From Alkanophaga liquidiphilum (GTDB lineage: Archaea; Halobacteriota; Syntropharchaeia; Alkanophagales; B39-G2), in assembly GCA_029259535.1 (NCBI GenBank), contig JAPHEF010000047.1:1-13717 (forward strand): 13,717 nucleotides of DNA. The letters run 5' to 3'. How positions within the stretch are numbered: the stretch's first letter is position 1; each line of letters opens with the position of its first letter. The position numbers and the translations under genes were made by a program. Under the pieces are notes generated by a model that did not search any database, was not told where the DNA came from, and saw only the letters and a list, made by a program, of their open reading frames with translations. Shown here piece by piece: positions 1 to 6,740 of the stretch.

Positions 1-26
1 ACAACTACTTCGTGTCATCTCGCAAC

Positions 27-37
27 TTATATATAAT
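27..37 (+). promoter_or_regulatory. TATA box of the first surface-protein gene
   Basis: An AT-only stretch, TTATATATAAT, lies about 30-40 bases before the candidate start codons at 63, 66 and 72. Archaeal transcription usually starts about 27 bases after the TATA centre, which here is near base 59. The leader would then be only a few bases long and would just include the GGAG at 59-62. The position is inferred from sequence only. Confidence 0.55.
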
Positions 38-62
38 AGTTTTTTCTGCTTAAAAAGCGGAG

Positions 63-2564
63 ATGATGCGTATGAAAGTGCGTTCTGCATTAACTGGGCT
101 GGTCGTGCTAATGCTGGTTACGGCAGCGGTTATGAGCGTCGTCGTGAGCCAGACGCCGCCGCCGCAGCCGACGGCGTTTTCGGGGAGCGTAGTCGTTGAT
201 AAGGCTGCTGCGCCCGCAGACACCGTCGTAGTTGCAGAGGTCGTCGGCGCCGTCGGAAGCGTTACAGGCAACGTTACTACAGTTTCTGAGACTGGCGAGT
301 ATGAGTTGATAATCAGCACGGACAACAGCAGCGACGTCGGCAAGCCCATAAAATTCAAAGTGCTATACATGGGGACTTGGGAGGAAGCCAACGAGACTGC
401 GACTTTTGACTCCCTACCGCATTATGACTTTGACCTCACCGTAGATCCGGCGCCGCCCGCCGTCGAGGGCCTAAGCTACGAGCGTTTGAATCTTACTGCT
501 ATTAACGTCACGTGGGAGGAAAGCACGGCGGCTGACGTCGTTAAATACAGCGTTTACAAGAATGGAACACTTCTTGACAACACCACAGAGACGTATTTCG
601 TCGTAGCGGGGCTGACGCCGCCGGAGACGCTGCTGATAAACGTCACGGCGTGGGATGACGAGTGGCTGAAGCCGCCACAGGAGAGTGAGCCGAGCAGTAT
701 AGAGGCGTATGTTTCCGAATACTTCGTCAAACTGGCTGCGGATGCTTATGAGAAGAGCACGTTCACAGGGATAAATGCAACATACGTCCTGACGGTCTCG
801 AATCTTGGGAGCACAAACGCTACGTTCGGTTTAACGCTTGAAAACATTAATGGAGCAGCAGTAGCAGCCTTAAACGTCACGAGCGTGACCCTAAATGCCG
901 GCGAGAACGCAACTGTTCTGCTGAACGTCACCGACGACGTCGCCGGAACATACAACGTGAGAGTCACTGCCACGTGCGTCGAAGACCCAGGAGCGAGCGA
1001 TGAGGTTACGCTGACGACGAACGTGCTTGCGAGACCGAAGATAAACGAAATAATGTACGATGCTGTGGCACCGGAGAAGGATAACGAGTGGCTTGAACTC
1101 TATAACCCGAACGACATCGATATAGACATAACGGGCTGGAGTGTTGATGGGAAGACGATAGACGCCGGGGAGGTCCCCGCAAGAGGCTACGTCATACTTG
1201 CAAACAACGCGACGGCGTTCATAGCTGGATATGGAACGACGTATTTGGTTATCGACCTCGGCGTCACTAGCGCATGGCTAAACAACTATGGTGACACCGT
1301 TGCTCTCAAGGATGCCGCAGGAAACGAAATTGACAACGTTACCTACCCAAATGTTGCGAGTGAGAATTACACAGCGGAGCTTAACGGCGCAGGCGAGTGG
1401 CTTGAGAGCCTTGTGGAAGGCGGCACGCCGTGCGAGGTGAACAGCGTCTGCTACCCGACGGTTGAGGTTCTTTATCCTAACGGCGGCGAAAGCTTTGTTG
1501 TCGGCGAGACCGTAGAGGTATCAGCCAGAGCTACTGACGACGTCGGCGTCGAAGGCGTGACCTTCTTCTGGTCCGTTGACGGTGTGAACTGGACGGAGAT
1601 AGGTGCCGGAACGCTCGTAGAGGGCGATGCCACAAACGGCACTTGGAGCGCCTTTTGGGATACCTCTGGCTTGAGCGCTGCGGACACGTATCTTATAAGA
1701 GCAAATGCCACAGACGCCTGGGGGCTCAGCGCTGAGGATGAGTCCGACGGCACTTTTGAGTTCGTAGAGGACGTATGGGGTCCAGTTGTGGAGTTCCTGA
1801 CGCCGCCAACGCCTGAGAACGGCAGCGTCGTTTATAGCACTTGGGTGATGGTGTCGGTAAACGTTACTGACGTGAACGGCGTAGGTGTGGTCCTGCTGAA
1901 CTGGAACGGTGAGAATTACACGATGGTTCATCATGCAGCGGGCATTTACCTCTACATAATAACGAACTTATCAGAAGGCACCTACACGTTCTACGTCTGG
2001 GCGAACGACACGCTCGGAAACTGGAACGTCAGTGAGACGAGAACGATAACCGTGATACCCTCAATAACTCTCAATGTGAGCTTGTATTCGGGCTGGAACG
2101 CAATAGCAGTGCCGTTGTCCTTGGATGATTACAGCATTGACGTGGCGTTGAGCTCGATAGCGGGCAAGTATGAAGTGCTGTGGACATATGACCCGATAAA
2201 CGGCTCGCAGACGTACTATCCGCCTTANNNNNNNNNNNNNNNNNNNNNNNNNNNNNNNNNNNNNNNNNNNNNNNNNNNNNNNNNNNNNNNNNNNNNNNNN
2301 NNNNNNNNNNNNNNNNNNNNNNNNNNNNNNNNNNNNNNNNNNNNNNNNNNNNNNNNNNNNNNNNNNNNNNNNNNNNNNNNNGATTACAGCATTGACGTGG
2401 CGTTGAGCTCGATAGCGGGCAAGTATGAAGTGCTGTGGACATATGACCCGATAAACGGCTCGCAGACGTACTATCCGCCTTACATCGTCCAGTTCACAGA
2501 ATTAACGCCCGGAAAAGGCTACCTCATCCGCATGACCGAAAGCGCCACGCTCACGTGGATGTAA
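63..2564 (+). CDS. Large secreted multidomain surface protein (Ig/FnIII-like and lamin-tail domains), interrupted by an assembly gap
   Basis: This is a probable exported cell-surface protein of unknown ligand. A signal peptide (residues about 1-31, basic start then a hydrophobic run) is followed by a carboxypeptidase-regulatory-like beta domain (about 38-130), a fibronectin-III-like domain (about 131-217), a CARDB/NEW3-like beta domain (about 218-323), a lamin-tail domain (about 324-440, with NEIMYD and NEWLELYNP), a PNGGE-type Ig-like domain (about 464-570), a second Ig-like domain (about 573-665), and a C-terminal module starting SGWNAIAVPL and ending LTPGKGYLIRM. By eye there are about 27 N-x-S/T sequons, so heavy N-glycosylation is likely. 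No PGF-CTERM or C-terminal membrane anchor is visible. ATGs occur at 63, 66 and 72. The GGAG at 59-62 is best spaced for ATG 72; the outermost ATG is listed. Bases 2228-2381 are N and are flanked by an exact 101-bp duplication. If that is an assembly overlap, the real protein is about 85 residues shorter. Domain names are from pattern recognition, not a search. Confidence 0.85.
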   Translation: MMRMKVRSALTGLVVLMLVTAAVMSVVVSQTPPPQPTAFSGSVVVDKAAAPADTVVVAEVVGAVGSVTGNVTTVSETGEYELIISTDNSSDVGKPIKFKVLYMGTWEEANETATFDSLPHYDFDLTVDPAPPAVEGLSYERLNLTAINVTWEESTAADVVKYSVYKNGTLLDNTTETYFVVAGLTPPETLLINVTAWDDEWLKPPQESEPSSIEAYVSEYFVKLAADAYEKSTFTGINATYVLTVSNLGSTNATFGLTLENINGAAVAALNVTSVTLNAGENATVLLNVTDDVAGTYNVRVTATCVEDPGASDEVTLTTNVLARPKINEIMYDAVAPEKDNEWLELYNPNDIDIDITGWSVDGKTIDAGEVPARGYVILANNATAFIAGYGTTYLVIDLGVTSAWLNNYGDTVALKDAAGNEIDNVTYPNVASENYTAELNGAGEWLESLVEGGTPCEVNSVCYPTVEVLYPNGGESFVVGETVEVSARATDDVGVEGVTFFWSVDGVNWTEIGAGTLVEGDATNGTWSAFWDTSGLSAADTYLIRANATDAWGLSAEDESDGTFEFVEDVWGPVVEFLTPPTPENGSVVYSTWVMVSVNVTDVNGVGVVLLNWNGENYTMVHHAAGIYLYIITNLSEGTYTFYVWANDTLGNWNVSETRTITVIPSITLNVSLYSGWNAIAVPLSLDDYSIDVALSSIAGKYEVLWTYDPINGSQTYYPPXXXXXXXXXXXXXXXXXXXXXXXXXXXXXXXXXXXXXXXXXXXXXXXXXXXXDYSIDVALSSIAGKYEVLWTYDPINGSQTYYPPYIVQFTELTPGKGYLIRMTESATLTWM
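2127..2227 (+). repeat. Left copy of an exact 101-bp direct repeat bordering the N gap
   Basis: These 101 bases are identical to 2382-2482. The left copy stops exactly at the first N. Both copies encode the same 33 residues, starting DYSIDVALSS. This is most easily read as two contig ends sharing an unresolved overlap. Confidence 0.95.
2228..2381. other. Assembly gap (154 N)
   Basis: This run of N falls inside the first surface-protein gene, and the reading frame happens to continue across it. Gap plus one repeat copy is 255 bases, a multiple of three, so the frame alone cannot tell a true tandem duplication from a scaffolding artefact. Confidence 0.99.
2382..2482 (+). repeat. Right copy of the exact 101-bp direct repeat
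   Basis: This copy is identical base for base to 2127-2227 and begins immediately after the last N. The unique C-terminal coding sequence (YIVQFTELTPGKGYLIRM and on) continues directly after it. Confidence 0.95.
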
Positions 2565-2590
2565 GGGGTTACCCTTTTCCCCTATTTTTT
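2563..2590 (+). terminator. Possible transcription terminator after the first surface-protein gene
   Basis: A short G/C hairpin can form right at the stop codon: GGGG at 2565-2568 with CCCC at 2579-2582, or alternatively AAGGG at 2563-2567 with CCCTT at 2572-2576. A run of six T follows at 2585-2590. Archaeal terminators depend mainly on the T tract, so this is a reasonable but unproven end signal. Confidence 0.45.
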
Positions 2591-2641
2591 GCTTAACAAG
2601 GCGTAAAAGGCGTTAGCACTTTGCGAAAACCGAAAGAAAAG

Positions 2642-2649
2642 TTATATAT
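2642..2649 (+). promoter_or_regulatory. TATA box of the PGF-CTERM surface-protein gene
   Basis: TTATATAT is centred about 36 bases before ATG 2682, so transcription should start near base 2672. The same TTATATAT core lies before the upstream surface-protein gene. The second gene therefore probably has its own promoter rather than being only a read-through product. Confidence 0.5.
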
Positions 2650-2669
2650 GTGCTGAGTAATTTTAGGAT

Positions 2670-2678
2670 GGAGGTGAT
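2670..2678 (+). promoter_or_regulatory. Strong Shine-Dalgarno site deciding the start at 2682
   Basis: GGAGGTGAT is almost fully complementary to the 3' end of archaeal 16S rRNA. Its GGAGG core ends 7 bases before ATG 2682. The in-frame TTG at 2679 is too close to be the start, so translation should begin at ATG 2682. Confidence 0.75.
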
Positions 2679-2681
2679 TTG

Positions 2682-3908
2682 ATGAGCAAAATTGCTATCA
2701 CGGCAGTAATCCTCGTGGCTTTCCTCGCTGGTATTGCAACGGTTTCTGCGCAATACACATGTATCGTGGTAGGCAATGTGACGGATGCGCTGACGGGAAT
2801 GCCGATTGCAGGAGCGACCGTCGAAGTGATTAACGCCGCAACCGGGAGTGTCGTGAACAGCACCACCACAGCCGCCGACGGCACTTATGGTATCTCGATA
2901 GATGGACCCTCTCCATGGACTATGAGTGCGGTAATCACCGCAAGTGCCACTGACTACCAAGATAGTAGTGTGACGACAACGCTCACTGCCCCATCTTTCA
3001 TTCCAAACTTCGTAACCATAGATTTCAGCCTACTTGAAGCAGTGCCGCCGACGGTGAGCGTGCTTTCGCCGAACGGCGGCGAAAACTGGACGGCGGGAAG
3101 CGTGCAGACGATAGGTTGGGGTGCTACGGACGCTTCCGGCATAGCTTATGTGGACATCGAGTATTCGACAGACGGCGGCGTCACGTGGGACGTCGTGGCT
3201 ACCGGCGTGACGATGACCGGCGCTATAGGCACGTATACGTGGACGGTGCCGAGCATACCGGCAACAAGTAACAATTGCTACGTCCGGGTGACTGCCTACG
3301 ACAACGCCGGGAACAGCGCTTCTGACGTCAGCGACGCTCCCTTCACAATATTCGTGCCATTAGTTGTGACGTCCGTCGTGGTAAACCCGGCGACTGCATC
3401 CTTAAAGGTTGGGAACACGCAAGTGTTCACGGCAACTGCATACGGCCAGTATGGAAACCCAATGCCCGGCGTGACGTTTACGTGGAGTGTCAGCAACCCC
3501 GCGGTCGGCACCCTCAATACGACCGCTGGGACCGCTGTGCTCTTCACGGCAATCGCCAAAGGCTCAACTACCGTCACCGCAACCGCCAACGGCGTCACAG
3601 GTAGCGCCTCTGTTACCGTAACTGCTAAGAGGTATCTACCAGGGTCAAAGAAGACCCCAACGCCAGCGCCTACAACCCCCGCACCAGCGCAAACGCCGAC
3701 GCCGCCCGTAGAGACACCGCCCGTAGAGACACCGCCCGTAGAGACGCCGCCCGTAGAGACGCCGCCCGTAGAGACGCCGCCCGTAGAGACACCGCCCGTA
3801 GAGACACCGCCCGTAGAGACGCCAACGCCGACGCCGGGCTTCGAAGCTGCGTTTGCAGGCTTAGCAATCCTTACGACATTCGCTCTGACAAGAAGACGAA
3901 GGAACTAA
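2682..3908 (+). CDS. PGF-CTERM-anchored surface protein with Ig-like domains and a PPVET-repeat stalk
   Basis: This is a 408-residue secreted protein expected to be anchored at the cell surface. It has a signal peptide (about 1-24), a carboxypeptidase-regulatory-like beta domain (about 28-112), a PNGGE-type Ig-like domain (about 121-224), a BIG2-like domain (about 227-316), and a Pro/Thr-rich stalk with eight PPVET units (341-380). PGF follows at 385-387, then one hydrophobic segment (about 390-402) and terminal Arg residues. That C-terminus is the archaeal PGF-CTERM layout; in halophiles such tails are processed by archaeosortase A and replaced by a lipid. The PNGGE and N-terminal beta domains resemble those of the protein encoded just upstream, so the two are probably related in origin and function. 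The start is ATG 2682, chosen from the strong Shine-Dalgarno site. It ends 18 bases before the stop of the convergent mptG. The ligand and exact role are unknown. Confidence 0.9.
   Translation: MSKIAITAVILVAFLAGIATVSAQYTCIVVGNVTDALTGMPIAGATVEVINAATGSVVNSTTTAADGTYGISIDGPSPWTMSAVITASATDYQDSSVTTTLTAPSFIPNFVTIDFSLLEAVPPTVSVLSPNGGENWTAGSVQTIGWGATDASGIAYVDIEYSTDGGVTWDVVATGVTMTGAIGTYTWTVPSIPATSNNCYVRVTAYDNAGNSASDVSDAPFTIFVPLVVTSVVVNPATASLKVGNTQVFTATAYGQYGNPMPGVTFTWSVSNPAVGTLNTTAGTAVLFTAIAKGSTTVTATANGVTGSASVTVTAKRYLPGSKKTPTPAPTTPAPAQTPTPPVETPPVETPPVETPPVETPPVETPPVETPPVETPPVETPTPTPGFEAAFAGLAILTTFALTRRRRN
3702..3821 (+). repeat. Eight tandem 15-bp units encoding PPVET
   Basis: Eight head-to-tail copies of CCGCCCGTAGAGACR differ only at the last base (A or G, both Thr). 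They form the stalk just before the PGF-CTERM anchor. Near-identity even at silent positions indicates recent expansion or ongoing homogenisation, and copy number may vary between strains. Confidence 0.97.
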
Positions 3909-3926
3909 CTAAATAACATCATTTAC

Positions 3927-3938
3927 TTATTTTTTATT
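3927..3938 (+). terminator. T-rich terminator of the PGF-CTERM gene
   Basis: A T-rich tract with six consecutive T at 3930-3935 lies 19 bases after the stop codon. It overlaps the end of the convergent mptG coding sequence. No stable hairpin is obvious; T tracts alone can end archaeal transcription. Confidence 0.4.
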
Positions 3939-4949
3939 GCTCTCTGTAAAAGTAGCTACGTGTCCGTTGTTATTTACGTTGGAATACGTCACAAAAAAAG
4001 AAACACCCTTTTCCGCAAGAAAGTCATTTACTTCTCCAGAGAGCTTTTGCGCTCTCTTCTCGCCGCACACGAGCGCATAAGTTGTCGGACCGAAGGATGA
4101 CATCCCGTAACCCAGCGCTCGCTCCTCAAAGAACGAGAAAAGCTCTTTTATGATATCGTGTTGGAGTTCAACCTCTATTTTCTTGAAACCGACGCCCTGT
4201 ATGGTCTTTAATGCTTCCCCGAACGCCTCTGCATCCTTCTCAACGACCGCTGGCAACAGCTTCATCAGGATTATTCTACATAGCTTTTCCACTTCCCTAC
4301 CATCTATCGGGCAGTATTTTTTGAAAATTTCGACCTCCTCACCGCCGTGGGCGCCCCGCCGCACGTTTGGAACGACGACGACGAAATACCAGTCCTCAGG
4401 CAGAGGCTTCTGAAACAACACAGGAGGGGGCGGGGCGTTTGATGCCGCTGACGGCAAGAAGCTCGTCTTCGCACGCTTCCTTTTTGCTTCTGAGGTGTTG
4501 GAACAGAAAGCGTGCCCGCAGTCGAGGATGAAGCCGCCACGCTCGAACGCCGCAACTCCAATGCCAGAAGTGCCGCCCCGCCTCACGATTTCTGCGAGTT
4601 CTCTAATGGTATAGCTCCTACCGCCGTCTAAAAATTCGAGCAGCGTCACACCTCTCGCAATGCAGAGGGAGAGTTGCGTCATCGAGCCTAAACCGACATG
4701 CCTTGGCAACGCCCGCAAAACTCGCACTCTGTATTTGTTTCTCAGAGAAATACAGCTTTTTATACGCTCTAAGACGAGAAATGCGTCCCCCTCTGCGTCC
4801 CAACGCTCCGAGACCTCCACGAGCACTCGCATGTGTGGCTCGTTTAACGCAACGCCCACACCACCGTCCACTCTTCCAAGGGCGCCGTTCAAGTCTATGA
4901 GCGTGAAATGCAGCCTGCTCGGCGACGTTACAACTACTTGCCCGACCAC
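3927..4949 (-). CDS. mptG: Beta-ribofuranosylaminobenzene 5'-phosphate synthase (RFAP synthase, methanopterin biosynthesis)
   Basis: A cytoplasmic enzyme that joins a para-substituted benzoate with phosphoribosyl diphosphate, releasing CO2 and pyrophosphate, at the first committed step of tetrahydromethanopterin synthesis. It belongs to the GHMP-kinase-like RFAP synthase family. Visible hallmarks are SRLHFTLIDLNG near the N-terminus (11-22), the glycine-rich PRHVGLGSMTQ (82-92), RRGGTSGIGVAAFERGG (about 123-139), APPPPVLF (172-179) and the C-terminal GYGMSSFGPTTYAL (281-294). From GTG 4949 the protein has 340 residues, close to the family norm. An in-frame ATG at 5030 would add 27 Cys/Leu-rich residues with no family match and overlap elp3. 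A TATA-like element centred 27 bases before GTG 4949 supports that start. It is divergent from elp3 and convergent with the surface-protein gene. Confidence 0.93.
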   Translation of the reverse strand: MVGQVVVTSPSRLHFTLIDLNGALGRVDGGVGVALNEPHMRVLVEVSERWDAEGDAFLVLERIKSCISLRNKYRVRVLRALPRHVGLGSMTQLSLCIARGVTLLEFLDGGRSYTIRELAEIVRRGGTSGIGVAAFERGGFILDCGHAFCSNTSEAKRKRAKTSFLPSAASNAPPPPVLFQKPLPEDWYFVVVVPNVRRGAHGGEEVEIFKKYCPIDGREVEKLCRIILMKLLPAVVEKDAEAFGEALKTIQGVGFKKIEVELQHDIIKELFSFFEERALGYGMSSFGPTTYALVCGEKRAQKLSGEVNDFLAEKGVSFFVTYSNVNNNGHVATFTESNKK

Positions 4950-4972
4950 GTTAAGTTTTAGAAAACATAGAC

Positions 4973-4980
4973 TAAATAAA
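4973..4980 (-). promoter_or_regulatory. TATA-like element for mptG in the mptG/elp3 divergent region
   Basis: Read on the minus strand this is TTTATTTA, centred about 27 bases before GTG 4949, so the predicted transcription start falls on the start codon (leaderless mRNA). The same AT patch could serve elp3 in the other direction, giving a start near 5003 and a leader of about 18 bases to ATG 5021. Confidence 0.5.
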
Positions 4981-5020
4981 ACTACGCATAGTGAGCATAG
5001 GTGCGTCCTTGAACACAAAA

Positions 5021-6622
5021 ATGAGTCCACCTGCCGAAGTCGTCGGATTGTCCCCAGAAGCTCGAAGCCACGAGGCTTGCGTTGAGATAGCGTTGGTGCT
5101 CGCAGAAACGCCTGTGAGGAGCAAGGCAGAAGTGTGCAAGATAAAAAGGCGGGTGAGCCGAAAATATGGGCTACGTGGCATGCCGAAGGACGCCGACGTG
5201 CTCGCAGTTGCGAGAAACTTGAAACTCACAAATCTGGAAAAGCTGGAAGAACTCCTAAAAGAAAAGCCGGTGCGCACGATTTCCGGCGTTGCGCCGGTTG
5301 CGGTGATGACGTCACCGCATCCCTGCCCGCACGGACGCTGCGTGATGTGCCCCGGCGGTCCCCATTCCCCGTTTAACTCGCCGCAAAGCTACGTCGGTAG
5401 GGAGCCCGCAGCGCTAAGGGCTGCGCAGAACGATTATGACCCATACAGGCAGGTGCGGCACCGTCTCTGCCAGCTCCACGAAATCGGACACGACGTCACG
5501 AAGGTCGAGCTGATTCTCATGGGCGGCACGCTCACCGCCCGCCCGGAAGAATACCAGCGGTGGTTCGTAGGCGAATGCCTGCGTGCCATGGCGGACTTCG
5601 CCCGTGAACACGGCGTGGAAGTGCGGAACGTCGGCACGACTTTCGAGACGAGACCCGACTATGCCCGGGAGCGTGAGATTGATTTGATGCTGGAGCTCGG
5701 CGCCACAAAGGTCGAGCTCGGCGTCCAACACGTCGAAAGCGACGTCCTTGAGCTGATACGGCGGGGGCACACGGTCGAAGACACCATCGAGGCGAACCGA
5801 AGGCTGAAAGACAGTGCACTCAAAGTTGGCTTCCACATCATGCCAGGGCTCCCCGGCTCCGATTTCAAACGTGACCTCAAAATGTTCCATCGCATTTTCG
5901 AAGACGAGCGATTCAAGCCCGATTACTTGAAAATCTACCCGACGCTCGTGCTCGAAGGCACTGAACTTTATGAAATGTGGAGGCGAGGCGACTACGAGCC
6001 GTTAGACGACGAGCGAGCAGTGGAGCTCATCGCAAACGTGAAGAAAATCATCCCAAAGTGGGTGCGCATTCAGAGAGTCCAGCGAGACATCCCGGCGCAG
6101 CTCATCGTCGCCGGCGTGAAAAAGAGCAATTTGCGGCAACTCGCACTCAAAAAACTCAAGGAAATGGGCATCTCATGCCGATGCATCCGTTGTCGAGAGG
6201 CTGGACACTCTTACCTGCGAGGTAAGCCGCCTGAGGACGCTAACATCGAGCTTCTCTGCGAGAGCTACGAGGCATGCGGCGGCAGAGAGCTTTTTATTTC
6301 TTACGAGGACGTTGAGAACGACGTGCTCGTTGCATTTTTGCGGTTGAGGTTCCCATATCGCCCGCATCGTCCAGAACTCGAAGACGCCGCCTTAATCCGA
6401 GAGTTGCATGTTTACGGCGAGGCGCTCCCGCTGAGCGTGCGGAAACGCTCAAGCTGGCAACATAGGGGCTTCGGAGCGGCGCTGCTTAAGACCGCAGAGG
6501 AGCTTGCTGCTGCCGAGGGCTTCGGAAAAATTGTTGTGATGAGCGGTATCGGCGTTCGTGAGTATTACGTGCGTTTTGGTTACCGGAGAGAGGGTCCGTT
6601 CATGGCGAAGCTGTTAGGTTAG
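5021..6622 (+). CDS. elp3: Elp3-type tRNA uridine-34 carboxymethyltransferase (radical SAM plus GNAT domain)
   Basis: A cytoplasmic enzyme that uses acetyl-CoA and S-adenosylmethionine to start carboxymethylation at C5 of wobble uridine 34 in certain tRNAs. Archaeal Elp3 can act without the other Elongator subunits. From ATG 5021 it has 533 residues, normal for archaea. The radical SAM cluster motif is CPHGRCVMC (Cys102, Cys107, Cys110), followed by GPHSPFNSPQSYVGREPA and ILMGGTLTARPEEYQRWF. A cysteine-rich ISCRCIRCREAGH lies at 384-396. The C-terminal acetyltransferase domain (about 425-533) has the acetyl-CoA loop QHRGFG (480-485) and GVREYYVRFGY (511-521). An in-frame GTG at 4991 would add 10 residues; neither start has a clear Shine-Dalgarno site, so ATG 5021 is a moderate-confidence choice. 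It is divergent from mptG and convergent with the primase gene. Confidence 0.95.
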   Translation: MSPPAEVVGLSPEARSHEACVEIALVLAETPVRSKAEVCKIKRRVSRKYGLRGMPKDADVLAVARNLKLTNLEKLEELLKEKPVRTISGVAPVAVMTSPHPCPHGRCVMCPGGPHSPFNSPQSYVGREPAALRAAQNDYDPYRQVRHRLCQLHEIGHDVTKVELILMGGTLTARPEEYQRWFVGECLRAMADFAREHGVEVRNVGTTFETRPDYAREREIDLMLELGATKVELGVQHVESDVLELIRRGHTVEDTIEANRRLKDSALKVGFHIMPGLPGSDFKRDLKMFHRIFEDERFKPDYLKIYPTLVLEGTELYEMWRRGDYEPLDDERAVELIANVKKIIPKWVRIQRVQRDIPAQLIVAGVKKSNLRQLALKKLKEMGISCRCIRCREAGHSYLRGKPPEDANIELLCESYEACGGRELFISYEDVENDVLVAFLRLRFPYRPHRPELEDAALIRELHVYGEALPLSVRKRSSWQHRGFGAALLKTAEELAAAEGFGKIVVMSGIGVREYYVRFGYRREGPFMAKLLG

Positions 6623-6661
6623 TGAAAGAATTACTGCAATAAAAGCGGAAAGGGACGCAAA

Positions 6662-6683
6662 TTTTGCCGAGAGCTTAGCAAAA
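6662..6683. terminator. Small inverted repeat between convergent elp3 and priL
   Basis: TTTTGC at 6662-6667 is the reverse complement of GCAAAA at 6678-6683, with a 10-base loop. It lies in the 118-bp space between two converging genes, where a two-way transcript end is expected. The stem is short and there is no long T tract, so this is weak. Confidence 0.25.
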
Positions 6684-6740
6684 GGTAAGGTTTAATTGAG
6701 CACCACAATCAAAGACTGCCCACAACACGTCGCCAACGCA

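Noticed and set aside
3670..3867. Reverse-strand open frame with repeated SLRAV/SLRAA units opposite the PPVET array
   Set aside because: It is only the complement of the 15-bp repeat read backwards; any such array stays open on both strands. It lies fully inside a well-supported gene.
4950..5030. N-terminal extension of mptG from ATG 5030 with a hydrophobic Cys/Leu stretch, possibly a signal or membrane segment
   Set aside because: RFAP synthase is cytoplasmic and its conserved sequence starts right after GTG 4949. The extension would overlap elp3 and the promoter.
5414..5890. 158-codon open frame antisense to elp3
   Set aside because: It is a shadow of the conserved radical SAM region; no start signal and no domain.
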